Source: Microcoleus sp036704825 (GTDB taxonomy: Bacteria > Cyanobacteriota > Cyanobacteriia > Cyanobacteriales > Microcoleaceae). Taken from it: a stretch of DNA of 64,000 bases. Shown piece by piece: positions 45,603 to 54,649 of this stretch (its first letter is position 1; the number at the start of each line of letters is the position of its first letter). The position numbers and the translations under genes were made by a program. The notes beneath the pieces were generated by a model. The model did no database searches. It saw only the letters and a list, made by a program, of their open reading frames with translations, and had not been told where the DNA came from. The DNA lies in contig JAUBSN010000039.1 of assembly GCA_036704825.1 (NCBI GenBank), positions 1 to 64,000 of the forward strand. The letters run 5' to 3'.

Positions 45603-46520
45603 ATGATGAGTAAAATGATCGAACCAATAACTTTCACAGTACCGCTATCCTTTGAAGCCCATGACATCGCTCGCCAGTGTGCCGAACAATCCATTCCGAC
45701 AAAATTCAAACAAGTGTATCTCAATACCCTAGCAGTCTATGCAGTAGATTCTTACCTGCGCTGCATGGGATTTCAAACCAACTTAGAAAAGAGCGAAAGT
45801 CGCGATTCACTCATGCTGAAATTTGTAGATGTAGCCGATTTAGATGTCGTCGGTGTTGGCAAAATTGAATGCCGTCCCGTCTTGCCAGATTCCCAAACTT
45901 GTAAAATTCCCTACGATGCTTGGGGAGACAGAATTGGTTATGTAGCCGTACAGTTAGACCAATCTTTGAAACAAGCAACGCTGTTAGGATTTACCAGAAC
46001 AGTAGCTAAAGAAGTACCTCTGAATGAAATGAATTCCCTGGAAGATTTGCTCGCCTACATGAATCGAATTGAGCAACTAAAACCAGTTAATTTGATGAAC
46101 TGGTTCGATGAAGTTTTTGATGCAGGATGGCAAGTAATTGACGAGCTATTAAATCCCAAACAATTGCAATTTCGCTCTTTTAGAAGCAACAACGCATTAC
46201 CCATCGATCGCGGTCAGAAAATTGACTTGGGAATGCAATTAGCAGAACACTCCGTAGCACTGATAGTCACCATCCCCCCAGAACCAGATTCAGAACTGGA
46301 TATTGTCGTGGAACTGTATCCGATGGGAAATCAAACTTATTTGCCTCCGGGGTTGAAATTGATGTTGATTGATGAGTTGTCGGAAGAGGTGGTTTTGGAG
46401 ACTGAATCGAGAGATGCTGACAACTTTCTTAAATTTGAATTTACTCCTGACTTAAGAGAATTGTTCAGCATTACTGTAGCGCTGGGAGAGGTAAATGTGA
46501 AGCAATCTTTTCGTTTGTAG
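45603..46520 (+). CDS. DUF1822 family protein
   Basis: A 305-aa DUF1822 protein, a family restricted mainly to cyanobacteria and of unknown function. Family marks: PLSFEAHDIARQCAEQ at the N-terminus, KFKQVYLNTLAVYAVDSYLR (about 31-50), RIGYVAVQLDQSLKQATLLG and FTRTVAKEVPLNEMNSLED, then a C-terminal beta domain (VALIVTIPPEPDSELDIVVE). In cyanobacterial genomes these are often found beside sigma-like and CHAT genes, as here. It has no membrane segment. The TAG stop overlaps the first bases of a structured dispersed repeat. Confidence 0.88.
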   Translation: MMSKMIEPITFTVPLSFEAHDIARQCAEQSIPTKFKQVYLNTLAVYAVDSYLRCMGFQTNLEKSESRDSLMLKFVDVADLDVVGVGKIECRPVLPDSQTCKIPYDAWGDRIGYVAVQLDQSLKQATLLGFTRTVAKEVPLNEMNSLEDLLAYMNRIEQLKPVNLMNWFDEVFDAGWQVIDELLNPKQLQFRSFRSNNALPIDRGQKIDLGMQLAEHSVALIVTIPPEPDSELDIVVELYPMGNQTYLPPGLKLMLIDELSEEVVLETESRDADNFLKFEFTPDLRELFSITVALGEVNVKQSFRL

Positions 46521-46695
46521 TCCGGCAGGGGTTGAAACCCCTGCCTCAAAGCTAAAGTCCTCGCTATGAGGACTCAGAAGAAGATTTTAAATTCATTAGT
46601 TCTCTGAAGAGAACTCACAAGAAGATTTTTAAATTCATTAGTCCTCATAGCGAGGACTTAAGCTTTGAGACAGGGAATTCATTCCCTGGCGGACT
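46519..46695. repeat. Structured dispersed repeat between DUF1822 and CHAT genes
   Basis: 177-bp element with outer ends AGTCCGGCAGGGGTTGAAAC and CATTCCCTGGCGGACT and inner arms TCCTCGCTATGAGGACT / AGTCCTCATAGCGAGGA. Same family as the array at 58641-59214. It could form a branched RNA in the cassette transcript. Confidence 0.75.
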
Positions 46696-46776
46696 ATCGG
46701 TTTTACCTTCAGTTGTCACCAATGAGCAGAGCCTGGAAACGATAAAATAAGAAAACATCCTTCTTCCTTCTCCCAT

Positions 46777-49692
46777 ATGTCATCATTAACCTTTCAAAAC
46801 TTTCGCGGTCAAAATCTCCAAGGCCGTTCCTTCAAAGGCTCGGATCTAACTAATATAGATTTCTCGAATGCAGATATCCGAGGTGCAGACTTTACCAATG
46901 CAACTCTCAATGGTGCTAATTTCAATCACGCTCGTTGCGGACTAGCCAGGAAATCGCAAATCAAAATCTTCATAATTGTAGCACTGCTCTCGGCAATATC
47001 AGGAATAGCTGCTGTAATTGCTGTTAATAATACCTTCAAATCTCTCATTCCAAAAACTACGGAGCATATCGGTTTTATTCCCACTGCAATCATCTTATTA
47101 GTCAATGCTATTCTCTTGACAGCCATAATTCGCCAAGGAATACAAAAAGCGTTGGATTATTTAGGTATTGCGGCTGCTATTTTTGTACCTCTAATTGGTC
47201 TTTTGTCTGCGTTCTCGAATGATAACCATCCCATACTTTCGTGGTTAAGGTCTTTTAGAACTGGTGCCTTAATGAGTGCCTTGTCTGGCGAAACGAAGGC
47301 TAACGATATTCCGTTTTTAATTGTGACTTTAACTGCGGCTGTGGCTGCGACTACGATCGCAGTTGTAGCTCTCCCTTTAGCCCTAGCATTGGCTGAAGTT
47401 GTTTTAGGGAGGACGATTGCAGCTTTGGCTGTATTTGAAGCTCTGGCTGTAAGTGCGATCGCCACCGGAATTATTGTTAGAAATTCAATTAGATATTTAA
47501 AAGCATCTGTATTAATCCAAGCTGGAGTAGTTGACAATACAAACAATAAATGCTACGACTTCCTAAAAAATTGCGTGCAAGAATTTCCAGATCCGCCTGT
47601 AGTTATTGCGACGATCGCCGGAGCTGTCATCTTAGCTGTAGCTTTGGTATTATTAGGAGTTTACATTGCTAAGAGAGTTTTAGCCGAAGATGATAAATAC
47701 GCCGTAATTCGCCAGTTAGCGATCGTCATTGGTGCGATCGGCGGTACCAGCTTTCGCAATGCTCAATTAGCTAATACTAATTTCAGTTACGCCACCCTCA
47801 AAAACACTGATTTTAGATTTGCTACTATCCACCGAACTATGTGGCATCACGCTCGTTTTCTCGACTGGGCAAGAGTGGACGAGACAATATTAATTAATCC
47901 AGCAGTGCGAGAGTTGCTTGTCACCAGCAACGGCTATCACAAATCCTATCAAGGCATGGATCTCAGAGGAGCAAACTTGATAGGTGCAGACCTCAGATAT
48001 GCCAAACTGCAAACAGCAGACCTCAGTCAAGCCACTTTAGAAGCTGCTAATTTAGAATATGCAATATTTAGTCAAGTTCAGGCGATCGGCACTGATTTTA
48101 GCAATGCCCAAATGACTGCTGTTCGCGGTTTAGGAACCTGGAATATTGACAGCACTACCAAACTAGAATGGGTTGATTGTAAGTGGGTTTACTTGCTAGA
48201 AGAACCGAAACCAGGAACGGACGATCGCGAACGCCGCCCCAGCAGTGGCAACTACTATCAACCAGGAGAATTTACCATTTTTTTTCAAGAAGTTGTCAAT
48301 ACAGTTGACTTAATTTTTAACCACGGTATTGACTGGAAAGCTTTCGCCGCATCTTTCCAACAAGTGCAAGTAGAAAATCAAGGCATAGAACTGAAGATTC
48401 AGAGTATTGAAAACAAAGGTAATGGAGTTGTCGTCAAAGTCAGCGTACCTCCTGACGCAGACAAAGAAAAAATTCACAATGATTTCAATGTTTTTTATCA
48501 AGAAATGCTACAATTGCTAGGAACAGAAGTACCAGCCCTGCAAAATTCAGCAGAACAGCGACAATACTTGCTGTCAGTAATGGAGGATATAGTCAGACCG
48601 TTATCTGAACAAGTAGTCACCTTAAACTTGGCTAGCGGCGACTTGAAACAAGGGTTTGAGGTGATAGTTGATATTTTGTGCGATCGCCAGCGTTATGCAA
48701 TAGTATTAGAAGGCAAGTTACCACCAAAAGTGGAAATTTCAGAACGCTATCAACAGTGGCAAGAAATGTATAACCTTTTGAAGGATCGGCGTGCCATAAG
48801 AGTAAACCCAGCTCAAATCACTAACTTTTCCCAACAACAGCTAAAAAAACTAGCTGACGAAGTAGAAAGCGATCTAAAGAATTGGCTGGAATCAGAACAT
48901 TTTTCCCCGCTTGAGCAGGGATTGCGCGACAAGTTAAACTGCACTGATGAAGTGCGGGTAATCATCCAAACAGAAGATAACTTACTGCGAAAACTCCCCT
49001 GGCATCAATGTGATTTTTTTAATAATTACTGTAAAGCAGAAGTAGCTTTAAGCCGCAAGGTATCTAACAGAGTCAAAAAATCAGTACGATCCAGAAATAA
49101 AGTAAGAATTTTGGCAATCTTGGGCGACAGTACAGGAATTAATATCGATCGAGACAGGCAGATATTGGAGAATTTGTCAGAAGCAGACACCATATTTTTG
49201 GTAGAACCAACTTACCAGGAACTTAAGGAATATCTCACCGATGAAATAGGCTGGGATATTTTGTGTTTTTCGGGTCACAGTCAGAGCGAAGTAGATGGCA
49301 GTACGGGGGTGATTTGTATTAATAAAACAGATAAATTAACAGTGGAACAGCTAACACATTCCTTGAAAATAGCTATTGAACGGGGTTTGGAAATAGCAAT
49401 CTTTAACTCTTGCGATGGTTTAGGATTGGGGAAGCAATTAGCCCATCTAGACATCCCTCAAATTATCGTGATGCGGGAACCAGTGCCGGATTTAATCGCC
49501 CAGGAGTTTCTGAAAGTTTTTCTCAAAGCTTTTGCTGGCGGCAATTCTTTTTATGTTTCCGTGCGGGAAGCACGAAAACATCTAAAAGATGATTGGGATA
49601 GGGAAATTCCCGGTGCTAGCTGGTTGCCTGTTATCTATCAGAATCAAGCTGAGTTTCCCAAGACTTGGCGAGGATTGCAAGGGAATACTTAA
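46777..49692 (+). CDS. Pentapeptide-repeat membrane protein with C-terminal CHAT caspase-like protease
   Basis: A 971-aa protein. Residues 5-50 are pentapeptide repeats (FRGQNLQGRSFKGSDLTN). Then come several hydrophobic segments between about 62 and 310 (IFIIVALLSAISGIAAVIAV, VVIATIAGAVILAVALVLLG). A second pentapeptide block lies at about 325-350 and 390-445 (MDLRGANLIGADLRYAKLQT). A linker of about 250 residues with a mixed alpha/beta part follows. The C-terminal CHAT domain (about 720-960) has the protease dyad His834 in CFSGHS and Cys879 in FNSCDG, and the typical DILCFSGH and IPGASWLPVI strands. It is likely an inner-membrane sensor/effector whose protease faces the cytosol. It belongs to the sigma-DUF1822-CHAT cassette. 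Substrate unknown. Confidence 0.85.
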   Translation: MSSLTFQNFRGQNLQGRSFKGSDLTNIDFSNADIRGADFTNATLNGANFNHARCGLARKSQIKIFIIVALLSAISGIAAVIAVNNTFKSLIPKTTEHIGFIPTAIILLVNAILLTAIIRQGIQKALDYLGIAAAIFVPLIGLLSAFSNDNHPILSWLRSFRTGALMSALSGETKANDIPFLIVTLTAAVAATTIAVVALPLALALAEVVLGRTIAALAVFEALAVSAIATGIIVRNSIRYLKASVLIQAGVVDNTNNKCYDFLKNCVQEFPDPPVVIATIAGAVILAVALVLLGVYIAKRVLAEDDKYAVIRQLAIVIGAIGGTSFRNAQLANTNFSYATLKNTDFRFATIHRTMWHHARFLDWARVDETILINPAVRELLVTSNGYHKSYQGMDLRGANLIGADLRYAKLQTADLSQATLEAANLEYAIFSQVQAIGTDFSNAQMTAVRGLGTWNIDSTTKLEWVDCKWVYLLEEPKPGTDDRERRPSSGNYYQPGEFTIFFQEVVNTVDLIFNHGIDWKAFAASFQQVQVENQGIELKIQSIENKGNGVVVKVSVPPDADKEKIHNDFNVFYQEMLQLLGTEVPALQNSAEQRQYLLSVMEDIVRPLSEQVVTLNLASGDLKQGFEVIVDILCDRQRYAIVLEGKLPPKVEISERYQQWQEMYNLLKDRRAIRVNPAQITNFSQQQLKKLADEVESDLKNWLESEHFSPLEQGLRDKLNCTDEVRVIIQTEDNLLRKLPWHQCDFFNNYCKAEVALSRKVSNRVKKSVRSRNKVRILAILGDSTGINIDRDRQILENLSEADTIFLVEPTYQELKEYLTDEIGWDILCFSGHSQSEVDGSTGVICINKTDKLTVEQLTHSLKIAIERGLEIAIFNSCDGLGLGKQLAHLDIPQIIVMREPVPDLIAQEFLKVFLKAFAGGNSFYVSVREARKHLKDDWDREIPGASWLPVIYQNQAEFPKTWRGLQGNT

Positions 49693-49737
49693 AGGCGAGT
49701 AATTATTTTAATAATAGTTGATTTTTCGGAGGTATTA

Positions 49738-50340
49738 ATGTCTGTATTTACTCAAAAATTGTTGCTATATGTCTGTCACCATAAACGCTATTTACGAGGA
49801 AAAAAAAGTCATAATGCCTCCCACGGCTTTACTTTGATGGAGTTGTTGGTTGTGATATTTATCATTGGGATATTATCAGCGATTGCTTTGCCTGCTTTTC
49901 TCAGATTGATTAACAAAGCTAAAGAAAGCGAAGCTACACAATATATTAGTTATCTGAACAAACATCAAACTTCGGAATATGTAGAAGGATCTGGATTTAC
50001 TAATTCTTTCGGCACTCTCTCATTTCCGCAGCAGCAAACACCGAGTTCTGTGGCTGGAATTTTGAAATCTGTTGGCTTTTCGGTGCAAGAAACAAATAAT
50101 TATTTATATGGCATAAAACTTGCCAGTTATAATAACAATCCGCTGGCTGTTCAAGTAGCTTTGTCTAAACAATTAGGTGTTCAATCTTATTTCGGAATTG
50201 TGTATATCAAAGACAACAGCATTACCTGCGGGCCAGTTGCATTACCTGTCAGCTTGTCTTCTCCGGTGTTTCAACAGTTAGGAATATTAAACAATTTGAT
50301 CTCGAATCCAGGGAATTATTGCCCTCAGTTGTTTTCATGA
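49738..50340 (+). CDS. Type IV prepilin-like protein
   Basis: A 200-aa prepilin. It has a basic leader of 30 residues ending in the class III cleavage site HG/FTLMELLVVIFIIGILSA, with Glu5 of the mature protein, so PilD peptidase would cut after Gly. The N-terminal helix continues ALPAFLRLINKAKESEATQY, and the C-terminal globular part has two cysteines (ITCGPV and GNYCPQ) that can form the usual disulfide loop. GGAGG lies 5 nt before ATG. It starts 45 bp after the CHAT gene on the same strand, so both may share a transcript. Similar to cyanobacterial PilA/GspG minor pilins; a role in motility or DNA uptake is inferred. Confidence 0.88.
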   Translation: MSVFTQKLLLYVCHHKRYLRGKKSHNASHGFTLMELLVVIFIIGILSAIALPAFLRLINKAKESEATQYISYLNKHQTSEYVEGSGFTNSFGTLSFPQQQTPSSVAGILKSVGFSVQETNNYLYGIKLASYNNNPLAVQVALSKQLGVQSYFGIVYIKDNSITCGPVALPVSLSSPVFQQLGILNNLISNPGNYCPQLFS

Positions 50341-50467
50341 AAAGATTGATAAGTAAGCCTACATAAAAAACCGAATACGCAGAACCCGAACTTCTTTAAG
50401 AAGTCTGGTATCTAAAAGAAGAGCATTTTACGTTAAATAGTGACAAGACGATTCAGTAACTAAAGTA

Positions 50468-51229
50468 TTAAGATTTCTTTCTCATCTTTCTGTTAGAAGT
50501 TCTTTTAGGCAATCGCTTAATTTGACTATCGCCTACTTGAACTTTGACTGCTATGTGATTTTCTTCCGGTTCTCCGACTTGGGCATCGACAATTTCATCA
50601 TTAATTTCGCTGATTTCTGCCTCTTGAACTTCCTCAATTTCCGACGACGGCAGTTGATTTTTTATGAGTTGCACTACTAACTGAGGATTTTGAACCGCTA
50701 ATTGTTCTATTTCGCCATCGATTTCAATTTCTCCTATCTCATTCTCTGTTTCTTGCGTCGATAAATCTGCCTCTGACACTGAAAAGTTATCTACTTCTTG
50801 ACTAACTTCACTTTCTATGATTTGATTATCTACGAGATCCATTGCTAGCTGCTGCTGTGACGCTAACAACTCTTCAACTCGCTCTGCCAATATTCTTAGC
50901 TGTTCATTAAGAACCCGAATTTCTCTATCTTGCTGCTGAATCTTTTCTTCGCAATCAGCAATAATCCGATCTCTCTCTAAAATTATGTCATTTCTAGTTT
51001 GCAATTCTAAAGCGTTGACTGCGGCTTTAATTAGATTATAAAAATGCGACTGAGATACATCAACTTTTTTAGCATTGTGGCGAGTTTTTCCTAAAAGTCC
51101 AATTTTTTCTCCTTGCTTAACTGCTAAGACAAAACCTTGATGATTTTTAATTTTTAATTCTTTGACAAAATCAACTTGAACTAAACTGCAAATATATGTC
51201 CGATGGTCAAAGTAAAATTCTGCTTTCAT
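50468..51229 (-). CDS. Coiled-coil protein of unknown function
   Basis: A 253-aa hypothetical protein, taken from ATG 51229 (MKAEFYFDHRTYICSLVQVD). Residues 1-80 form a small basic domain (FVKELKIKNHQGFVLAVKQG, NAKKVDVSQSHFYNLIKAAV). About 85-150 is a coiled coil (ERDRIIADCEEKIQQQDREI). The rest is very acidic Glu/Ile/Gln (EIGEIEIDGEIEQLA) with a basic Lys/Arg tail ending RKMRKKS. The ribosome-binding site is weak, and an earlier in-frame ATG lies at 51280. No family recognised. Confidence 0.6.
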   Translation of the reverse strand: MKAEFYFDHRTYICSLVQVDFVKELKIKNHQGFVLAVKQGEKIGLLGKTRHNAKKVDVSQSHFYNLIKAAVNALELQTRNDIILERDRIIADCEEKIQQQDREIRVLNEQLRILAERVEELLASQQQLAMDLVDNQIIESEVSQEVDNFSVSEADLSTQETENEIGEIEIDGEIEQLAVQNPQLVVQLIKNQLPSSEIEEVQEAEISEINDEIVDAQVGEPEENHIAVKVQVGDSQIKRLPKRTSNRKMRKKS

Positions 51230-51292
51230 AAAAAAGCACCCCTTTCTGCTACAGTCCCGCAGAATTATACCACGAACCAAGAGACATAACGC

Positions 51293-51652
51293 TTAAACAC
51301 CAGAAGATGGATCGGCTTTTTTGGTCAAATTTTGAATCAAAATTTGCACGGCTAGCAGCATCAAACCCACCGCCGCCAAAGCAAAAATACCAGTCCCCAA
51401 AGCAGCAATTCCTACTACCAAAGTTCGCACGGCTACCGAAATTTTAATCGCAGTAATATTGTCCGAATGAACTGGCTTACTTGCAAAACTTTGAGCGATC
51501 GACATAGTTAGCGCGTACAAAGGTACCGCAAAGCTGGCCGCCATCAGCGAACCAGTCAGACACCGCAATACCGTCGGCGACTTTGGCGGCAAAGCATCCT
51601 CAGCAGAAGTAGGAGGTTGAGAACTAGAATTAGGATTAGTTAAATCAGCCAT
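51293..51652 (-). CDS. DUF3082 membrane protein
   Basis: A 119-aa protein of the DUF3082 family found in cyanobacteria and chloroplast-bearing plants. A Pro/Ser-rich N-terminus of 25 residues is followed by two hydrophobic segments (SLMAASFAVPLYALTMSIAQ at about 34-53 and VVGIAALGTGIFALAAVGLM at about 79-98). Function unknown. It lies downstream of ispE on the same strand with a heptamer repeat in the 190-bp gap, a pairing seen in other cyanobacteria as far as I know. Confidence 0.8.
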   Translation of the reverse strand: MADLTNPNSSSQPPTSAEDALPPKSPTVLRCLTGSLMAASFAVPLYALTMSIAQSFASKPVHSDNITAIKISVAVRTLVVGIAALGTGIFALAAVGLMLLAVQILIQNLTKKADPSSGV

Positions 51653-51656
51653 TGCG

Positions 51657-51696
51657 ATTTTAGATTTTAGATTTTAGATTTTAGATTTTAGATTTC
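51657..51696. repeat. Heptamer tandem repeat (TTTTAGA)n
   Basis: Five to six copies of the heptamer TTTTAGA, starting right behind the DUF3082 start codon region. It is the inverse of the array at 14504. Confidence 0.85.
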
Positions 51697-51841
51697 TGGT
51701 TAATTAACCAAAATTAAAATCAGTGTTTCACGGCATTTTATCAGTTCTTCGATCTCAATAGACTCTGTGCAAAGTTAGATTCATCTTGACAATCGCCTGT
51801 TAGATGCATTTAACTCGGATTGCGATCGCACCCTCTTCGAG

Positions 51842-52819
51842 TTACACCCTTGAAATCGGCGGTTTCGTCTCGTTTCCCTCCGAAAAAATCCGAATCCCAG
51901 TATTGCTAAACTTTGCTACCCAAAAATCCAAATCGGGAGAAGCGATCGCACTTTTAACCCGTTCCAAAACCTGCTGAGCCTGCTCAGCAGACTCCGCCAG
52001 CGCAAACACCGTCGGCCCGGAACCCGACATCATCGTGCCCAAAACCCCCGCCGACTCAAAAGCCTCCCGCAACTGCAACACCTGCGGGTACACGGGCAAA
52101 GCAACTTTTTCTAAATCGTTGTGCAGCAATTGACCAATTTTCGATCGATCTTTTTGGGCGATCGCCCCCACCATCGGGCCCGAATGCAGCCGTTCCCGGC
52201 GGCACTCCAAATCTTCCGCTGCACAATAGGAACTACTGAACTGCTGGCGATAAGTTTGATACGCCCATGCCGTAGAAATACTGAGATTGCGGTACTTTGC
52301 CAACACCACAGAAAAGCCTCCCAAATCAGGCAGAGGCGACAGTTTATCTCCGCGACCAGTTGCCAAAGCCGTACCTCCAGTAATGCAAAAAGGCACATCC
52401 GAACCCAAAGTTCCCCCCAACTCTTGCAACTCCGACTGAGTAAGTCCCAATTGCCACAGCAAATCCATCCCGACTAAAACCGCAGCCGCATTTGCCGAAC
52501 CGCCGGCAAGCCCCGCCGCCACAGGAATCTGCTTGTGAATGGCAATCTCGACTCCGCCGTATTTCGCCAAAGCATCGGGGAATTGCTTCGCCAACAAATC
52601 TGCTGCTCGGTACGCTAGATTATTCTTGTCAGGCGGGACTTGCGGGTGATCGCAGCGCACTCGAATCGTATCCGTACCGATCGCGCGCAAGTCAATTCGA
52701 TCGGCTAAATCTATGCTTTGAAGTACCATCGCCAGTTCGTGATATCCGTCGGGGCGATCGCCTATGATTTCCAAATACAGATTGATTTTTGCTGAAGCTA
52801 GCAGAGAATATGAACGCAT
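51842..52819 (-). CDS. ispE: 4-diphosphocytidyl-2-C-methyl-D-erythritol kinase
   Basis: A 325-aa GHMP kinase that phosphorylates CDP-ME in the non-mevalonate (MEP) isoprenoid route. Family blocks: SLLASAKINLYLEIIGDRPD followed by GYHEL, the ATP-binding glycine-rich loop PVAAGLAGGSANAAAVL (about 96-112), LGSDVPFCITGGTALATGRG, and MMSGSGPTVFALAE at about 260. Length is normal. It is transcribed toward DUF3082 and is separated from rsmA, its frequent neighbour, by the kinase gene at 52910 and an IS630-type element. No ribosome-binding site is clear at ATG 52819. Confidence 0.95.
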   Translation of the reverse strand: MRSYSLLASAKINLYLEIIGDRPDGYHELAMVLQSIDLADRIDLRAIGTDTIRVRCDHPQVPPDKNNLAYRAADLLAKQFPDALAKYGGVEIAIHKQIPVAAGLAGGSANAAAVLVGMDLLWQLGLTQSELQELGGTLGSDVPFCITGGTALATGRGDKLSPLPDLGGFSVVLAKYRNLSISTAWAYQTYRQQFSSSYCAAEDLECRRERLHSGPMVGAIAQKDRSKIGQLLHNDLEKVALPVYPQVLQLREAFESAGVLGTMMSGSGPTVFALAESAEQAQQVLERVKSAIASPDLDFWVAKFSNTGIRIFSEGNETKPPISRV

Positions 52820-52909
52820 AGGTGATTAAGCCGCAGGTGAAAGAAACCCCTGGTTGCAATTAATTGACACCAGTCCGAATCCATTTTCTCACAACTCAAA
52901 GGAAATATT

Positions 52910-54436
52910 ATGCAGGAAATGTGGAAAAGTTTTTTTACTTCCGGGCCATTTATTCCTCACGGCCACTGCTATCTCTGGCATACCCCGTTAGTCTGGCTTC
53001 ACGTTGCCTCAGATTCTATCATTGCACTCGCGTATTTTTCGATCCCAATTACATTGGTTTATTTTATTTCCAAACGCGAAGATTTGCCATTTAATTGGAT
53101 CTTTGGCCTGTTTGGAGCCTTTATCGTCGCCTGCGGCATCACTCACATATTTGAACTCTGGACACTTTGGCATCCTACCTATTGGCTTTCAGGAACAATG
53201 AAAGCAATTACTGCCCTTATTTCCTTTGCTACAGCCATACTTTTGGTAGACTTAATGCCTCAAGCCCTAGCACTTCCCAGTCCCGCCCAGTTAGAATCCG
53301 CCAACAGACTCCTAGAATCTGAAATTGTCGATCGCCAATTAGCCGAAGCTGCACTAAAAAAAGCCAAAGAAGAATTAGAAATTCGAGTTGAGGAACGCAC
53401 CGCAGAGTTAAAGTCTCAAACTCAACAGTTAGAATTGGCAAACCGACTCCTAGCATCGGAAATTGTCGATCGCCAATTAGCCGAAGCTGCACTAAAAAAA
53501 GCTAAAGAAGAATTAGAAATTCGAGTTGAGGAACGCACGGCAGAGTTAAAATGTCAAACTCAACAGATCGAACAAGCATTGTCTGAATTAAAGCAGGCTC
53601 AATCCAACCTCATTCACAGCGAAAAAATGTCCTCTTTAGGGCAATTAGTCGCTGGAATTGCCCATGAAATCAACAATCCGATTAACTTTATTTACGCGAA
53701 TGTTACTCACGCTCGCGAGTATGCCGATAGTTTGCTAGAATTGGTGAATATCTATCAAGAGCAGTATCCGAATCCCCTACCCCAAGTTAAAGAAAAACTC
53801 CAGTCTGTAGATTTAGATTTTATCATTTCTGACCTGCACAAAATATTAACTTCAATGAAAAACGGGGCAGAGCGCATTCTCCGTATTGTCAAGTCGCTGC
53901 GAGTTTTTTCGCGCCATGACGAAGCAGAAATGAAATTAGCCGACGTTCACGAAGGAATTGACAGCACACTGATGATTTTGCAAAGCAGATTGAATGCTAA
54001 GCCCGGTTTGGTGAATATTCAAGTTATCAAAGAATATGGCAATTTACCCCGAATAGAGTGCTATCCCGGACAGCTAAATCAAGTGTTTATGAATATCCTG
54101 GCTAATGCTATTGATGCTTTAGAAGAGGACAGCCACAGCGAGGCAATTGCAGCCAATGAAGCTAATCCTCCCCTCATCAAAGTTTCTACCAAACTTTCAG
54201 ACAGTGAAGTGGTAGAAATCCGAATTAGCAACAACGGGCCAGAAATAACCGAAGCGGTGAAGGACCTGTTATTTAATCCATTTTTTACCACTAAACCAGT
54301 AGGTAAAGGCACGGGATTGGGTTTATCGATTAGCTATCAAATTATCACAGTAAGACATAAAGGCGAATTGCAGTGTATTTCTGCACCGGGTCAAGGTGCA
54401 GAATTTATTATTAAAATTCCGATTAGCCTGCAATAA
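52910..54436 (+). CDS. Ethylene-receptor-like transmembrane histidine kinase
   Basis: A 508-aa kinase. Residues 20-120 form the three-helix ethylene-binding-type domain: ASDSIIALAYFSIPITLVYF with Asp35, and GAFIVACGITHIFELW with Cys75 and His79, equivalent to the Cu(I) ligands Cys65/His69 of plant ETR1. A coiled-coil linker (about 130-235) contains two copies of a 46-residue unit (ESEIVDRQLAEAALKKAKEE). The kinase core follows: phospho-acceptor His252 in AHEINNP, N box NQVFMNILANAIDAL, FNPFFTTKPVGKGTGLGLS. The glycine box reads ISNNGPEI. AAAGGAAA precedes the ATG. It is divergent from ispE by 90 bp. Ethylene binding is inferred from motif only. Confidence 0.9.
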   Translation: MQEMWKSFFTSGPFIPHGHCYLWHTPLVWLHVASDSIIALAYFSIPITLVYFISKREDLPFNWIFGLFGAFIVACGITHIFELWTLWHPTYWLSGTMKAITALISFATAILLVDLMPQALALPSPAQLESANRLLESEIVDRQLAEAALKKAKEELEIRVEERTAELKSQTQQLELANRLLASEIVDRQLAEAALKKAKEELEIRVEERTAELKCQTQQIEQALSELKQAQSNLIHSEKMSSLGQLVAGIAHEINNPINFIYANVTHAREYADSLLELVNIYQEQYPNPLPQVKEKLQSVDLDFIISDLHKILTSMKNGAERILRIVKSLRVFSRHDEAEMKLADVHEGIDSTLMILQSRLNAKPGLVNIQVIKEYGNLPRIECYPGQLNQVFMNILANAIDALEEDSHSEAIAANEANPPLIKVSTKLSDSEVVEIRISNNGPEITEAVKDLLFNPFFTTKPVGKGTGLGLSISYQIITVRHKGELQCISAPGQGAEFIIKIPISLQ

Positions 54437-54649
54437 ACCTTTAAAAATCCACAACAAACCTCATTAAAACAATTTGCAGTCAGGCCGAAGAGTCTTTATT
54501 TATAAAAAAACAGCAGATCCCGATCCCAGACTTCTTTAAAAATTCCAGTATCTATAGCGGTTCTCAATCGTGGTGAGGTATGCTTTTAGACCCGATGCTT
54601 TTAGGCCAGATGCCCTGTGCCTTATGTTACTGAGAAAGGGAGCATCTCA

